Of a stretch of 12,609 nucleotides of DNA, positions 6,509 through 12,609 are shown in pieces. Every line of letters begins with the position of its first letter. The stretch's first letter is position 1. The translations under genes and the position numbers were made by a program. The stretch covers positions 1 to 12,609 of the forward strand of contig JAFTGG010000079.1 of assembly GCA_017458025.1 (NCBI GenBank), given 5' to 3'. Under the pieces are notes generated by a model, which saw nothing but the letters and a program-made list of their open reading frames with translations, did no database searches and was not told the DNA's origin. Source of the stretch: Oscillospiraceae bacterium (GTDB lineage: Bacteria > Bacillota > Clostridia > Oscillospirales > Oscillospiraceae).

Positions 6509-7993
6509 TTACTTATGGTATAGCTTCTTGACCTCGTAGCGCGGCTCGCAGGTGACGTGGATACCGAGGCTCTTATAGAGCTGGATGTCCTCCTCGGAGA
6601 TGATGACCGAGAAGTGCGCGTCCGCGCCGCGGAGCTTGCCGAGCTGCTGCTGCGCGAGCGCCGCGAGCGGATTGGTCAGGCCGGAGATGGCGAGCGCCAG
6701 CAGCACCTCGTCGGAGTGCAGGCGCGGGTTGTTATGCCCCAGATGCTGGGTCTTGAGCGTCGAAATGGGCTTGATGACCATGTCGGGAATGAGGTCGAGC
6801 TCATCGTTGATGCCGCCCTCGACCTTGAGCGCGTTCATCAGCATCGACGCCGAAGCGCCGAGCAGCGACGAGGTCTTGCCGGTAATGAGCCGCCCGTCGG
6901 GCAGCGCCATCGCGCCGGCGGGCGCGCCGGTTTCCTCCGCCTTTTCGAGCGACGCGGCGAACGCAGGGCAAAGCTCGCTCGTGACATCTGCCTGCTGCAT
7001 GACCAATTCGAGCTTTCGCACCTGCTCGTCGTCCGCCTCGCCGCGCACGCGCGCGACCAGCGTATTGCAGTAGCGGCGCAGGATCTCCATGCGCGACGCC
7101 TGGCGGCAGACCTCGTCGTCGACGATGCAGTTGCCCGCCATGTTGACGCCCATATCGGTCGGGGACTGATACGGGCTCTTTTCGTGAATCCGCTCGAAAA
7201 TCGCGCGCAGCACGGGGAAAATCTCCACATCGCGGTTGTAGTTGACCGTCGTTTCGCCGTATGCCTCGAGGTGGAACGGGTCGATCATGTTCACGTCGTC
7301 GAGGTCGGCGGTCGCCGCCTCGTAGGCGAGGTTGACCGGGTGCTTGAGCGGCAGGTTCCAGATGGGGAAGGTCTCGAATTTTGCGTAGCCCGCCGCTACG
7401 CCGCGCTTGTGCTCGTGGTAAAGCTGGCTCAGGCAGGTCGCCATCTTGCCGCTGCCGGGGCCCGGCGCGGTGACGACGACGAGCGAGTGCGCGGTTTCGA
7501 TATAATCGTTTTTGCCGAAGCCCTCGTCGCTGACAATATGTGCCACGTCCGAGGGATAGCCCGCGATGGGGTAGTGGCGGTAGCTTTTGACGCCGAGCGC
7601 GTCGAGCCGCTTCAAAAACGCGTCCGCCGCGCCCTGGCCGGCGTACTGCGTCACGACGATGCTGCCGACGTACAGCCCCAGCGAGCGGAAGGAGTCCATC
7701 AGGCGCAGGCAGTCGTCGTCGTAGGTGATGCCGAGGTCCCCGCGCACCTTGTTTTTCTCAATGTCGTTCGCGTTGACCGCGATGACGATCTCCACGTCGT
7801 CCTTGAGCTGCTGGAGCATACGCACCTTGCTGTCCGGCTGGAAGCCGGGCAGCACGCGCGAGGCGTGGAAGTCGTCGAACAGCTTGCCGCCGAATTCGAG
7901 GTACAGCTTGCCGCCGAATTGGTCGATGCGCTCGCGAATGTGCGCGGATTGCATGGACAGATATTTGTCGTTGTCGAAGCCGAGTTTTATCAT
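6509..7993 (-). CDS. DUF1846 domain-containing protein
   Basis: A 494-residue protein matching DUF1846 over its full length; the family is common in Firmicutes and of unknown function. I place the start at 7993 (MIKLGFDNDKYL), the family's usual N-terminus, rather than at upstream in-frame ATGs, which would add about 35 residues of non-conserved sequence and overlap the promoter. Visible hallmarks are FGGKLFDDFHASRVLPG (34-50), a glycine-rich P-loop-like segment TAPGPGSGKMAT (175-186), FPIWNLPLKHPVNLAYEAAT (209-228), and GKTSSLLGASASMLMNALK (372-390). The P-loop suggests nucleotide binding, but no activity is established. It is the first gene of a two-gene minus-strand unit with tex, and its promoter is back-to-back with that of tRNA-Val. 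The ribosome site is a G-run (GGGGAG or GGGG) weaker than others in the window. Confidence 0.93.
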   Translation of the reverse strand: MIKLGFDNDKYLSMQSAHIRERIDQFGGKLYLEFGGKLFDDFHASRVLPGFQPDSKVRMLQQLKDDVEIVIAVNANDIEKNKVRGDLGITYDDDCLRLMDSFRSLGLYVGSIVVTQYAGQGAADAFLKRLDALGVKSYRHYPIAGYPSDVAHIVSDEGFGKNDYIETAHSLVVVTAPGPGSGKMATCLSQLYHEHKRGVAAGYAKFETFPIWNLPLKHPVNLAYEAATADLDDVNMIDPFHLEAYGETTVNYNRDVEIFPVLRAIFERIHEKSPYQSPTDMGVNMAGNCIVDDEVCRQASRMEILRRYCNTLVARVRGEADDEQVRKLELVMQQADVTSELCPAFAASLEKAEETGAPAGAMALPDGRLITGKTSSLLGASASMLMNALKVEGGINDELDLIPDMVIKPISTLKTQHLGHNNPRLHSDEVLLALAISGLTNPLAALAQQQLGKLRGADAHFSVIISEEDIQLYKSLGIHVTCEPRYEVKKLYHK

Positions 7994-8030
7994 AGAACCC
8001 CAATCTCCCCCCATGATAATTTCAACCGTA

Positions 8031-8059
8031 ATTATATTCGATCGGGGCATGGAAAAAAA
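8031..8059 (-). promoter_or_regulatory. Probable promoter of the DUF1846-tex unit
   Basis: On the minus strand a perfect TATAAT occupies 8036-8031. At 17 bp upstream only a weak T-rich -35 (TTTTTT) is found. It sits 38 bp ahead of the chosen ATG and back-to-back with the tRNA promoter. Confidence 0.5.
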
Positions 8060-8062
8060 GGC

Positions 8063-8091
8063 TTGACATTTAGACGGGCATGCGCTAATAT
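8063..8091 (+). promoter_or_regulatory. Consensus promoter of tRNA-Val
   Basis: TTGACA (8063-8068), a 17-bp spacer, and TAATAT (8086-8091), 16 bp before the tRNA 5' end. This is one of the strongest-looking promoters in the window, as expected for a stable RNA. Confidence 0.82.
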
Positions 8092-8107
8092 AATTCATGC
8101 TCGACTT

Positions 8108-8183
8108 GCGCGGTTAGCTCAGCTGGTAGAGCACATGCTTGACGTGCATGGGGTCACAGGTTCGAGTCCTATACCGCGCACCA
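8108..8183 (+). tRNA. tRNA-Val (anticodon GAC)
   Basis: A 76-base cloverleaf with encoded CCA. The acceptor stem GCGCGGT (8108-8114) pairs with ACCGCGC (8173-8179). The D arm is GCTC...GAGC, and the anticodon stem CATGC/GCATG encloses TTGACGT with anticodon GAC at 8141-8143. The T arm is ACAGG-TTCGAGT-CCTAT. The discriminator base is A. One T-stem pair (C8157 with A8171) is a mismatch, and all other stems pair perfectly. It is transcribed from its own promoter and followed by a hairpin terminator. Confidence 0.95.
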
Positions 8184-8187
8184 CGAA

Positions 8188-8227
8188 AAATCCTCGGATC
8201 TGTCATGGGTCTGAGGATTTATTTTAT
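8188..8227 (+). terminator. Intrinsic terminator after tRNA-Val
   Basis: A 13-bp stem with two G-U pairs: 8188-8200 (AAATCCTCGGATC) with 8208-8220, loop of seven bases, then ATTTTAT. It separates the tRNA from rpiB. Confidence 0.8.
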
Positions 8228-8255
8228 GATAATGAAATAACAGGAGGAAATCACG

Positions 8256-8720
8256 ATGAAGCTTGCCATCGGCAACGACCATGCGGCGGTCGAGATGAAA
8301 AACGAGATCATGGACTATCTCAAAAGCAAGGGCGTCGAGGTCGTCAACGTCGGCACCGACACCAGCGAGCGCTTTGACTATCCCGTTGCGGGCTACCGCG
8401 TCGCGAAGCTGGTCGCGGCGGGCGAGGCGGACGGCGGCGTGCTGATCTGCGGCACGGGCGTCGGCATCAGCCTTGCGGCGAACAAGGTCCGCGGGATCCG
8501 CGCGTGCGTCTGCAGCGACCCGTACACCGCGAAGCTCTCCAAGCAGCACAACAACACGAACATTATCGCCTTCGGCGCGCGCGTCATCGGCGTCGAGACC
8601 GCGAAGATGATCGTCGACGAGTGGCTGAACGCCAAGTTCGAGGGCGGCCGCCACGAGCAGCGCGTCGCGCTCATCACCGAGATCGAGCAGACGCAGAAGC
8701 TCGCCTCGCGCGGCGAATGA
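8256..8720 (+). CDS. rpiB: Ribose-5-phosphate isomerase B (RpiB/LacAB family)
   Basis: A 154-residue cytosolic enzyme of normal RpiB length that interconverts ribose 5-phosphate and ribulose 5-phosphate in the pentose phosphate pathway. Key parts are visible: NDHA (7-10) at the phosphate site, ICGTGVGIS (64-72) with catalytic Cys65 and the anion-binding loop, KQHNN (96-100) with the ring-opening His98, and GGRHEQRV (130-137) with phosphate-binding arginines 132 and 136. RpiB is favoured over LacA/LacB because the active-site Cys and His are both present and no lactose or tagatose genes are near; allose-6-phosphate isomerase is a close alternative. AGGAGG at 8242-8247 sets the start. A TATGAT at 8225-8230 could be a -10, but no good -35 is present, so it may depend on read-through from the tRNA promoter. 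Confidence 0.93.
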   Translation: MKLAIGNDHAAVEMKNEIMDYLKSKGVEVVNVGTDTSERFDYPVAGYRVAKLVAAGEADGGVLICGTGVGISLAANKVRGIRACVCSDPYTAKLSKQHNNTNIIAFGARVIGVETAKMIVDEWLNAKFEGGRHEQRVALITEIEQTQKLASRGE

Positions 8721-8729
8721 GAACGGCAG

Positions 8730-8757
8730 AAAATCCCGCCCATCGGGCGGGATTTTC
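8730..8757 (+). terminator. Intrinsic terminator after rpiB
   Basis: AAAATCCCGCCC (8730-8741) and GGGCGGGATTTT (8745-8756) form a 12-bp perfect stem with a three-base ATC loop. The core matches the terminator at 1131-1148. It isolates rpiB from the hypB promoter five bases further on. Confidence 0.92.
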
Positions 8758-8760
8758 ATG

Positions 8761-8789
8761 TTGAAACCGCATGGGTTTTCTGCTATGAT
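8761..8789 (+). promoter_or_regulatory. Extended -10 promoter of the hypB operon
   Basis: TTGAAA (8761-8766), a 17-bp spacer, and TATGAT (8784-8789) preceded by TGC, an extended -10. It starts immediately after the rpiB terminator, so hypB and the oxidoreductase form an independent unit. Confidence 0.8.
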
Positions 8790-8810
8790 AATTATGAGTA
8801 ATTCTGTGAC

Positions 8811-8816
8811 AGGAGG
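8811..8816 (+). promoter_or_regulatory. Ribosome binding site deciding the hypB start
   Basis: AGGAGG ten bases before ATG 8827. In-frame codons further upstream (for example at 8758) lie inside the terminator or promoter and cannot be the start. Confidence 0.8.
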
Positions 8817-8826
8817 AACGCTTTGT

Positions 8827-9495
8827 ATGGATCCGGTCAGAGTGATCGAAGTCAAAGAAAGCATTTTCGCGGACAACAACGCGGACGCGGACCGTCTGCG
8901 CGCGCAGCTCAAGCGGCAAAGTACGTTTCTGCTCAACCTCATGTCGTCCCCCGGCTCGGGCAAGACGACCACGCTCAAGCGTACCATCGCCGCGCTCAAA
9001 GACGAAATGCGGATCGGCGTTATGGAGGCGGATATCGACTCCGATGTGGACGCCGCGGCGATTCTTGAGACCGGCGCCCGCGCGATCCAGATTCACACCG
9101 GCGGCATGTGCCACCTCGACGCGGACATGACGCGCCAGGGCCTGACCGAGTTCGGCGCCGAGGATCTGGACCTCGTGATTCTGGAGAACGTCGGCAACCT
9201 CGTCTGCCCCGCGGAGTTCGACACCGGCGCGGTGAAGAACGCGGTCATTCTCTCCGTGCCCGAGGGGCACGACAAGCCGCTCAAGTACCCGCTGATGTTT
9301 GAAGTCGCGAACGTGCTTATCATCAACAAGATCGACGTGATGCCGTACTTCGACTTTGACCTTGAAAAGGTCAAAGAATTTGCGCACATGCGCAATCCGG
9401 GGCTTGAGATCTTCCCGATCTCCGCCAAGACCGGCGAAGGCGTCGACGCGTGGGTCGATTGGCTGCGCAAGCAGGTCGGCGATTGGAAGAAATAG
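8827..9495 (+). CDS. hypB: Nickel-chaperone GTPase HypB
   Basis: A 222-residue cytosolic GTPase of the HypB family, which loads nickel into [NiFe] hydrogenase with HypA. The G1/Walker A loop is SPGSGKTT (41-48), MEADIDSD (66-73) is the switch region, and GGMCHLD (92-98) gives metal-binding Cys95-His96. ENVGNLVCP (120-128) supplies Cys127, NKID (167-170) is the guanine-specificity motif, and SAKTGEG (199-205) is G5-like. It has the compact form without the N-terminal CxxCGC motif or a His-rich stretch. The start follows AGGAGG, not the longer upstream frame. It is first in an operon with a 937-aa redox protein 48 bp downstream. No hypA, hypC-F, hydrogenase or urease gene is in the window, so its nickel client is unknown here; a UreG-like role is less likely given the CHLD and Cys127 motifs. 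Confidence 0.93.
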   Translation: MDPVRVIEVKESIFADNNADADRLRAQLKRQSTFLLNLMSSPGSGKTTTLKRTIAALKDEMRIGVMEADIDSDVDAAAILETGARAIQIHTGGMCHLDADMTRQGLTEFGAEDLDLVILENVGNLVCPAEFDTGAVKNAVILSVPEGHDKPLKYPLMFEVANVLIINKIDVMPYFDFDLEKVKEFAHMRNPGLEIFPISAKTGEGVDAWVDWLRKQVGDWKK

Positions 9496-9543
9496 AGCAT
9501 TTGACAGAATAGAGAACGCGATTAGCAAGAGGGAGGGACCACG

Positions 9544-12357
9544 ATGGTCAAAGAAGTCAACCCCAAGATCCACGTCAACGAGCGGGATTATCCCGTTACG
9601 GATCACCATTGCGACGATCCGGAAAAGAAAAAGCTGCTGAAAAAGCTGGCGGTCATGATTACCGACAACATTCCGAGGAAGCTGCCGGGGGGCATGAAGG
9701 AAAACCACATGGATTTCTGGATCCTCGACCGCATGCTGACGAAAGATGAAGTCCGGTTCATGCTCAGCTTCAAGAAGCGCCGCACCGGCAAGACGACGAA
9801 GGAGCTTGCCGCCGCCAACAGCATGAGCGAGGAAGAGGCGCAGAAGATCATCGACCATCTGCTGTGGATCGGCATCATCGAGCAGAACCGCGACAACGCC
9901 GACGAGCATATCCAATATTGGATCCCGAAGTGGGTCGTCGGCTCGGGCGAGTACATGGTCGAGCACCCGACGCTGACCGACACCAATCCCGAGGTCGCGA
10001 CGATGTTCAACCTCGCGCCGCAGGAGCCGCTGGAGCTCGCCGCGAAGCTGATCCCGCCCGGAGGCGCCGGCATCGGCATGCACGTCATTCCCGTCGAGCA
10101 GGCGATCCCCGGCGAGTCGCAGTCCGCCAGCGTGGAGCATTTGAGCCACTGGCTGCAGAAGTACGACAAGTTCTGCTCTATGGTGTGCGCGTGCCGCAAG
10201 GCGCAGCGCGTCCGCGGCGAGGGCGTCGGCGACATCGAGGGCCACATGTGCATCGGCGTCGGCGACATCGCGGAGTTCCTGGTCGAGTCCGGCAAGGACG
10301 CGCGCTACATCACCCGCGAGGAGGCGCTGGAGATCATCATGCGCGCCGAGCGCAAGGGCTACGTCCACCAGATCACGAACCTCGACGGCCCGAACCGCAT
10401 CGTCGGCATCTGCAACTGCTCCCCGGGCAGCTGCTACGGCCTGCGCACCTCGCAGCTATTCAACACGCCGAATATGTCCCGCAGCGCCTACCGCGCGCAC
10501 GTCGAGCCCGAGAAGTGCGTCGCGTGCGGCAAGTGCGTGGAGGTATGCCCCGCAGGCGCGGCGCGCCTCGGCCAGAAGCTCTGCCGCGCGGACGGCTCCA
10601 AGGTCATGTACCCGATGCACGACCTGCCGGACGACCACGTCTGGGGCGAGGACAAGTGGAACCGCAACTACCGCGACACCAACAAGGTCAACTGCTACGA
10701 CACGGGCACGTCGCCGTGCAAAACGGCATGTCCCGCGCACATCGCGGTGCAGGGCTATATCCGCATGGCCGCCGAGGGGCGCTATGAGGAGGCCGTCGCG
10801 CTGATCCGTCAGGACAACCCGTTCCCCGCGGTCTGCGGCGCGATCTGCAACAAGCGCTGCGAGGGCCGCTGTACCCGCGGCACGATCGACAATCCCGTCT
10901 CCATCGACGAGATCAAGAAGTTCCTGTGCCAGTGGGAGTCCAGGAACCTCGACAAGTTCGTCCTGCCGTGCGAGAACATGTCCGGCAAGCAGTGGGACGA
11001 CTATAAGATCGCCGTCGTCGGCTCCGGCCCCGCGGGCCTCGCCGCGGCGTACTACCTGCGGCTCGACGGCTATCCCGTCACCGTGTTCGAGAAGGCGGAG
11101 AAGCCCGGCGGCATGATGATGAACGGTATCCCGAATTTCCGGCTGGAAAAGGAGATCCTTGAGGGCGAGATCGAGATCATTCGCCGCATGGGTGCCGAGA
11201 TCAAGTGCGGCGTCGAGGTCGGCAAGGACGTGACGATCCAGCAGCTGCGCGAGCAGGGCTATAAGGCGTTCTATGTCGCCATCGGCCTGCAGAGCGGCGG
11301 CAAGCTGAACGTGCCCGGCGACGACGCCGAGGGCGTCATGTCCGGCATCGACTTCATGCGCAAGGTCAACTCCGGCGAGGGCGTGAAGCTCTCCGGCAAG
11401 TGCGTCGTCATCGGCGGCGGCAACATCGGCGCGGACGTGGCGCGCACGGCGGCGCGCTGCGGCGCGGAGAGCGTGTCGCTCTACTGCCTTGAGAGCTACG
11501 ACGAGATGCCGATGGGCGAGCAGGACCGCTCCGAGTGCGAGGAGGAGGGCATCTCCGTCCACGCCGGCTGGGGCCAGACCGAGATCGTGACCGAGGGCGG
11601 CAAGTGCTCTGCTATCCGTTTCCGCAAGTGTCTCTCCGTCAAGAACGCCGAGGGCCGCTTCGACCCGAAGTTCGACGACGCGCAGACCGAGGAGGCCGAG
11701 TGCGCGACCGTGCTCTACTGCATCGGCCAGAAGGCCGATTGGGGCAAGCTGCTGGACGGCACGAAGGTGGAGTTCAACCGCAACGGCACCGCCAAGGCGG
11801 ACCCCGTGACGCTCCAGACCGCCGAGCCCGACGTCTTCATCGGCGGCGACGCCTACACGGGCCAGAAGTTCGTCATCGACGCGGTCGCGGCGGGGCGCAT
11901 CGTGTTCCAGTCCATCAACCGCTATGTACATCCCGGCCAGTCCATGACCATCGGCCGCGACCTGCGCGAGTTCATTGAGCTCGACCGCGACGATATCAAC
12001 ACCGTCGGCTACGACAACGCCAAGCGCCAGAAGCCCGCCGTGAAGGCCGGCGAGGCGAACAAGACGTTCGACGATCTGCGCCTGCCGCTCACCGAGGAGC
12101 AGGTCAAGATCGAGGCGAACCGCTGCCTCAAGTGCGGCGCGACGACGGTCGATCTCAACCAGTGCATCGGCTGCGGCCTGTGCACGACGCGCTGCCAATT
12201 CGACGCGATCCATCTCTCGCGCGACCTGCCTGCCGCCAGCGACATGCACACGGCGGAGGAGATGATGAAGGTCGTCGGCCCGTACGCGCTCAAGCGCGGC
12301 TTCAGGATCCTCAAGAGGAAGGTCACCGGCAAGTCGGATTATCCGACCATGCAGTGA
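9544..12357 (+). CDS. Multidomain FAD/iron-sulphur NAD(P)H oxidoreductase (GltD/SfrB-like) with unusual N-terminal extension
   Basis: A 937-residue cytosolic electron-transfer protein. Modules in order: residues ~55-115 look like a winged helix (DRMLTKDEVRFMLSF...TTKELAAANSMSEEEAQKII); ~205-300 is a cysteine-rich domain (Cys 211, 215, 217, 236, 290, 292, 297); ~317-345 holds one ferredoxin cluster CVACGKCVEVCP (325, 328, 331, 335); ~384-460 is the GltD-type Fe-S domain (Cys 384, 392, 396, 431, 435, 439, 443). FAD binding starts at VVGSGPAGLAAAYYL (491-505), NAD(P) binding at VIGGGNIGADVA (622-633), and VFIGGDAYTG (764-773) closes the FAD site. A C-terminal CIGCGLCTTRC cluster (874-884) follows CLKCG. 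Relatives are glutamate synthase small subunit, NfnB and SfrB-type NADPH oxidoreductases. The electron partner is unknown. GGAGGG at 9532-9537 sets the start. It is co-transcribed with hypB. Confidence 0.88.
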   Translation: MVKEVNPKIHVNERDYPVTDHHCDDPEKKKLLKKLAVMITDNIPRKLPGGMKENHMDFWILDRMLTKDEVRFMLSFKKRRTGKTTKELAAANSMSEEEAQKIIDHLLWIGIIEQNRDNADEHIQYWIPKWVVGSGEYMVEHPTLTDTNPEVATMFNLAPQEPLELAAKLIPPGGAGIGMHVIPVEQAIPGESQSASVEHLSHWLQKYDKFCSMVCACRKAQRVRGEGVGDIEGHMCIGVGDIAEFLVESGKDARYITREEALEIIMRAERKGYVHQITNLDGPNRIVGICNCSPGSCYGLRTSQLFNTPNMSRSAYRAHVEPEKCVACGKCVEVCPAGAARLGQKLCRADGSKVMYPMHDLPDDHVWGEDKWNRNYRDTNKVNCYDTGTSPCKTACPAHIAVQGYIRMAAEGRYEEAVALIRQDNPFPAVCGAICNKRCEGRCTRGTIDNPVSIDEIKKFLCQWESRNLDKFVLPCENMSGKQWDDYKIAVVGSGPAGLAAAYYLRLDGYPVTVFEKAEKPGGMMMNGIPNFRLEKEILEGEIEIIRRMGAEIKCGVEVGKDVTIQQLREQGYKAFYVAIGLQSGGKLNVPGDDAEGVMSGIDFMRKVNSGEGVKLSGKCVVIGGGNIGADVARTAARCGAESVSLYCLESYDEMPMGEQDRSECEEEGISVHAGWGQTEIVTEGGKCSAIRFRKCLSVKNAEGRFDPKFDDAQTEEAECATVLYCIGQKADWGKLLDGTKVEFNRNGTAKADPVTLQTAEPDVFIGGDAYTGQKFVIDAVAAGRIVFQSINRYVHPGQSMTIGRDLREFIELDRDDINTVGYDNAKRQKPAVKAGEANKTFDDLRLPLTEEQVKIEANRCLKCGATTVDLNQCIGCGLCTTRCQFDAIHLSRDLPAASDMHTAEEMMKVVGPYALKRGFRILKRKVTGKSDYPTMQ

Positions 12358-12384
12358 TCCCCCAACCGGTTAGCCGAATATACA

Positions 12385-12420
12385 GAAAGAGGAGCAGGCG
12401 CATGCGCCTGCTCCTCTTTC
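12385..12420. terminator. Perfect 36-bp palindrome, likely terminator of the hypB operon
   Basis: GAAAGAGGAGCAGGCGCA followed by its exact reverse complement, 27 bases past the oxidoreductase stop. It can fold into a stem of about 16 bp. The descending arm ends CTCCTCTTTC, a modest U-rich run rather than a long U tract, so termination is likely but other roles are possible. Confidence 0.7.
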
Positions 12421-12490
12421 GCCTGTGAGAGAGCCGGTTTTTTACTACGCCTAAAATCACTGCAGCCGCCGTGCTGCGCACAGCGGCGCG

Positions 12491-12569
12491 TCTCATACGA
12501 AATGCAACGCGCCTTGCGGCGCTGTAAAAAGTAGAATACTTCTACTTTTTCATGCGTTTCAGTATGAGA
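12491..12569. other. Nested inverted repeats able to form a three-way RNA junction
   Basis: The outer stem is TCTCATAC-GAAATGCA (12491-12506) with TGCGTTTC-a-GTATGAGA (12553-12569): sixteen pairs including one G-U, with one bulged A. Inside lie GCGCC-TTGC-GGCGC (12509-12522) and the 25-bp hairpin at 12526-12550. It may simply be an elaborate terminator, a small repeat element, or a structured RNA. Confidence 0.45.
12526..12550 (-). terminator. Terminator-like hairpin serving the minus-strand gene at the window end
   Basis: AAAAAGTAGAA and TTCTACTTTTT flank TAC: 11 perfect pairs with A and T runs on either side, so it could act in both directions. It begins 25 bases past the stop codon of the minus-strand partial gene. 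Confidence 0.7.
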
Positions 12570-12575
12570 TCAGTA

Positions 12576-12609
12576 TTACACCTTGCGGATATCAATGCGC
12601 GTGACGCGG
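12576..12609 (-). CDS. C-terminal end of a minus-strand gene (partial)
   Basis: Only the last ten codons and a TAA (12578-12576) are inside the window, reading RVTRIDIRKV and stop. Its reality is inferred from the terminator-like hairpin 25 bases downstream and from the GC-rich, Arg-rich codon style that matches other genes here. The product cannot be identified. Confidence 0.4.
   Translation of the reverse strand, partial: RVTRIDIRKV

Noticed and set aside
5068..8377. Long plus-strand frames opposite tex and DUF1846
   Set aside because: They are shadows of well-recognised minus-strand genes, and one even runs through the tRNA gene.
1131..8753. Similar TCCCGCC/GGCGGGA hairpins at 1131-1148 and 8732-8752 as a possible dispersed repeat
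   Set aside because: Similarity is confined to the stem and A/T flanks, as expected of common terminators; loops and surroundings differ.
9501..9530. TTGACA between hypB and the oxidoreductase
   Set aside because: No acceptable -10 is found 16-18 bp downstream, so a separate promoter is not supported.
10456..12249. 597-codon minus-strand frame opposite the oxidoreductase
   Set aside because: Leu/Ala/Asp-rich shadow of a gene with clear FAD, NAD(P) and Fe-S motifs on the plus strand.

Overview
The window looks like chromosomal DNA of a fairly GC-rich Firmicute, most likely a gut-type clostridium of the Oscillospiraceae/Ruminococcaceae kind. The signs are near-perfect AGGAGG ribosome binding sites, consensus sigma-A type promoters, compact U-tract hairpin terminators, a DUF1846 protein, and an exported protein ending in copper-amine-oxidase-like repeats. 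This placement is inferred from gene content and style, not from a marker gene.

Layout. Positions 1-656 hold a foreign-looking, more AT-rich segment with a 175-codon reading frame, probably a phage or integrative-element fragment. It is bracketed by two exact 26-bp direct repeats (69-94 and 631-656). The right repeat ends on the first base of the -35 box that drives the next gene, a double DUF1508 (YegP-type) protein (738-1115). A bidirectional terminator separates that gene from a convergent gene for an exported phosphodiester glycosidase (NAGPA/DUF2233) with two C-terminal stalk-like repeats (2698-1160, minus). Divergent from it, a sugar-nucleotidyltransferase (2924-3850) is followed by an unrecognised 76-aa protein (3894-4124) and a strong terminator. 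A minus-strand pair follows: DUF1846 (7993-6509) then the RNA-binding protein Tex (6486-4327), 22 bp apart and so probably one transcript. Divergent from that pair, a consensus promoter drives tRNA-Val(GAC) (8108-8183), then rpiB (8256-8720).

The most interesting part is 8761-12420. A strong extended -10 promoter drives hypB (nickel-chaperone GTPase), followed 48 bp later by a 937-aa flavin/iron-sulphur oxidoreductase. The oxidoreductase carries an unusual N-terminal extension (winged-helix-like segment plus a cysteine-rich domain) ahead of a ferredoxin cluster, a GltD-type FAD/NAD(P)H module and a C-terminal ferredoxin cluster. No hydrogenase, urease or hypA gene is visible, so the nickel client of HypB is unknown and the pairing suggests an undescribed redox link. 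A perfect 36-bp palindrome ends this unit.

The last 190 bp hold a second terminator-like hairpin nested in larger inverted repeats, and the last codons of a minus-strand gene that continues beyond the window. There is no CRISPR array, insertion sequence or rRNA. No gene-free stretch exceeds 300 bp.
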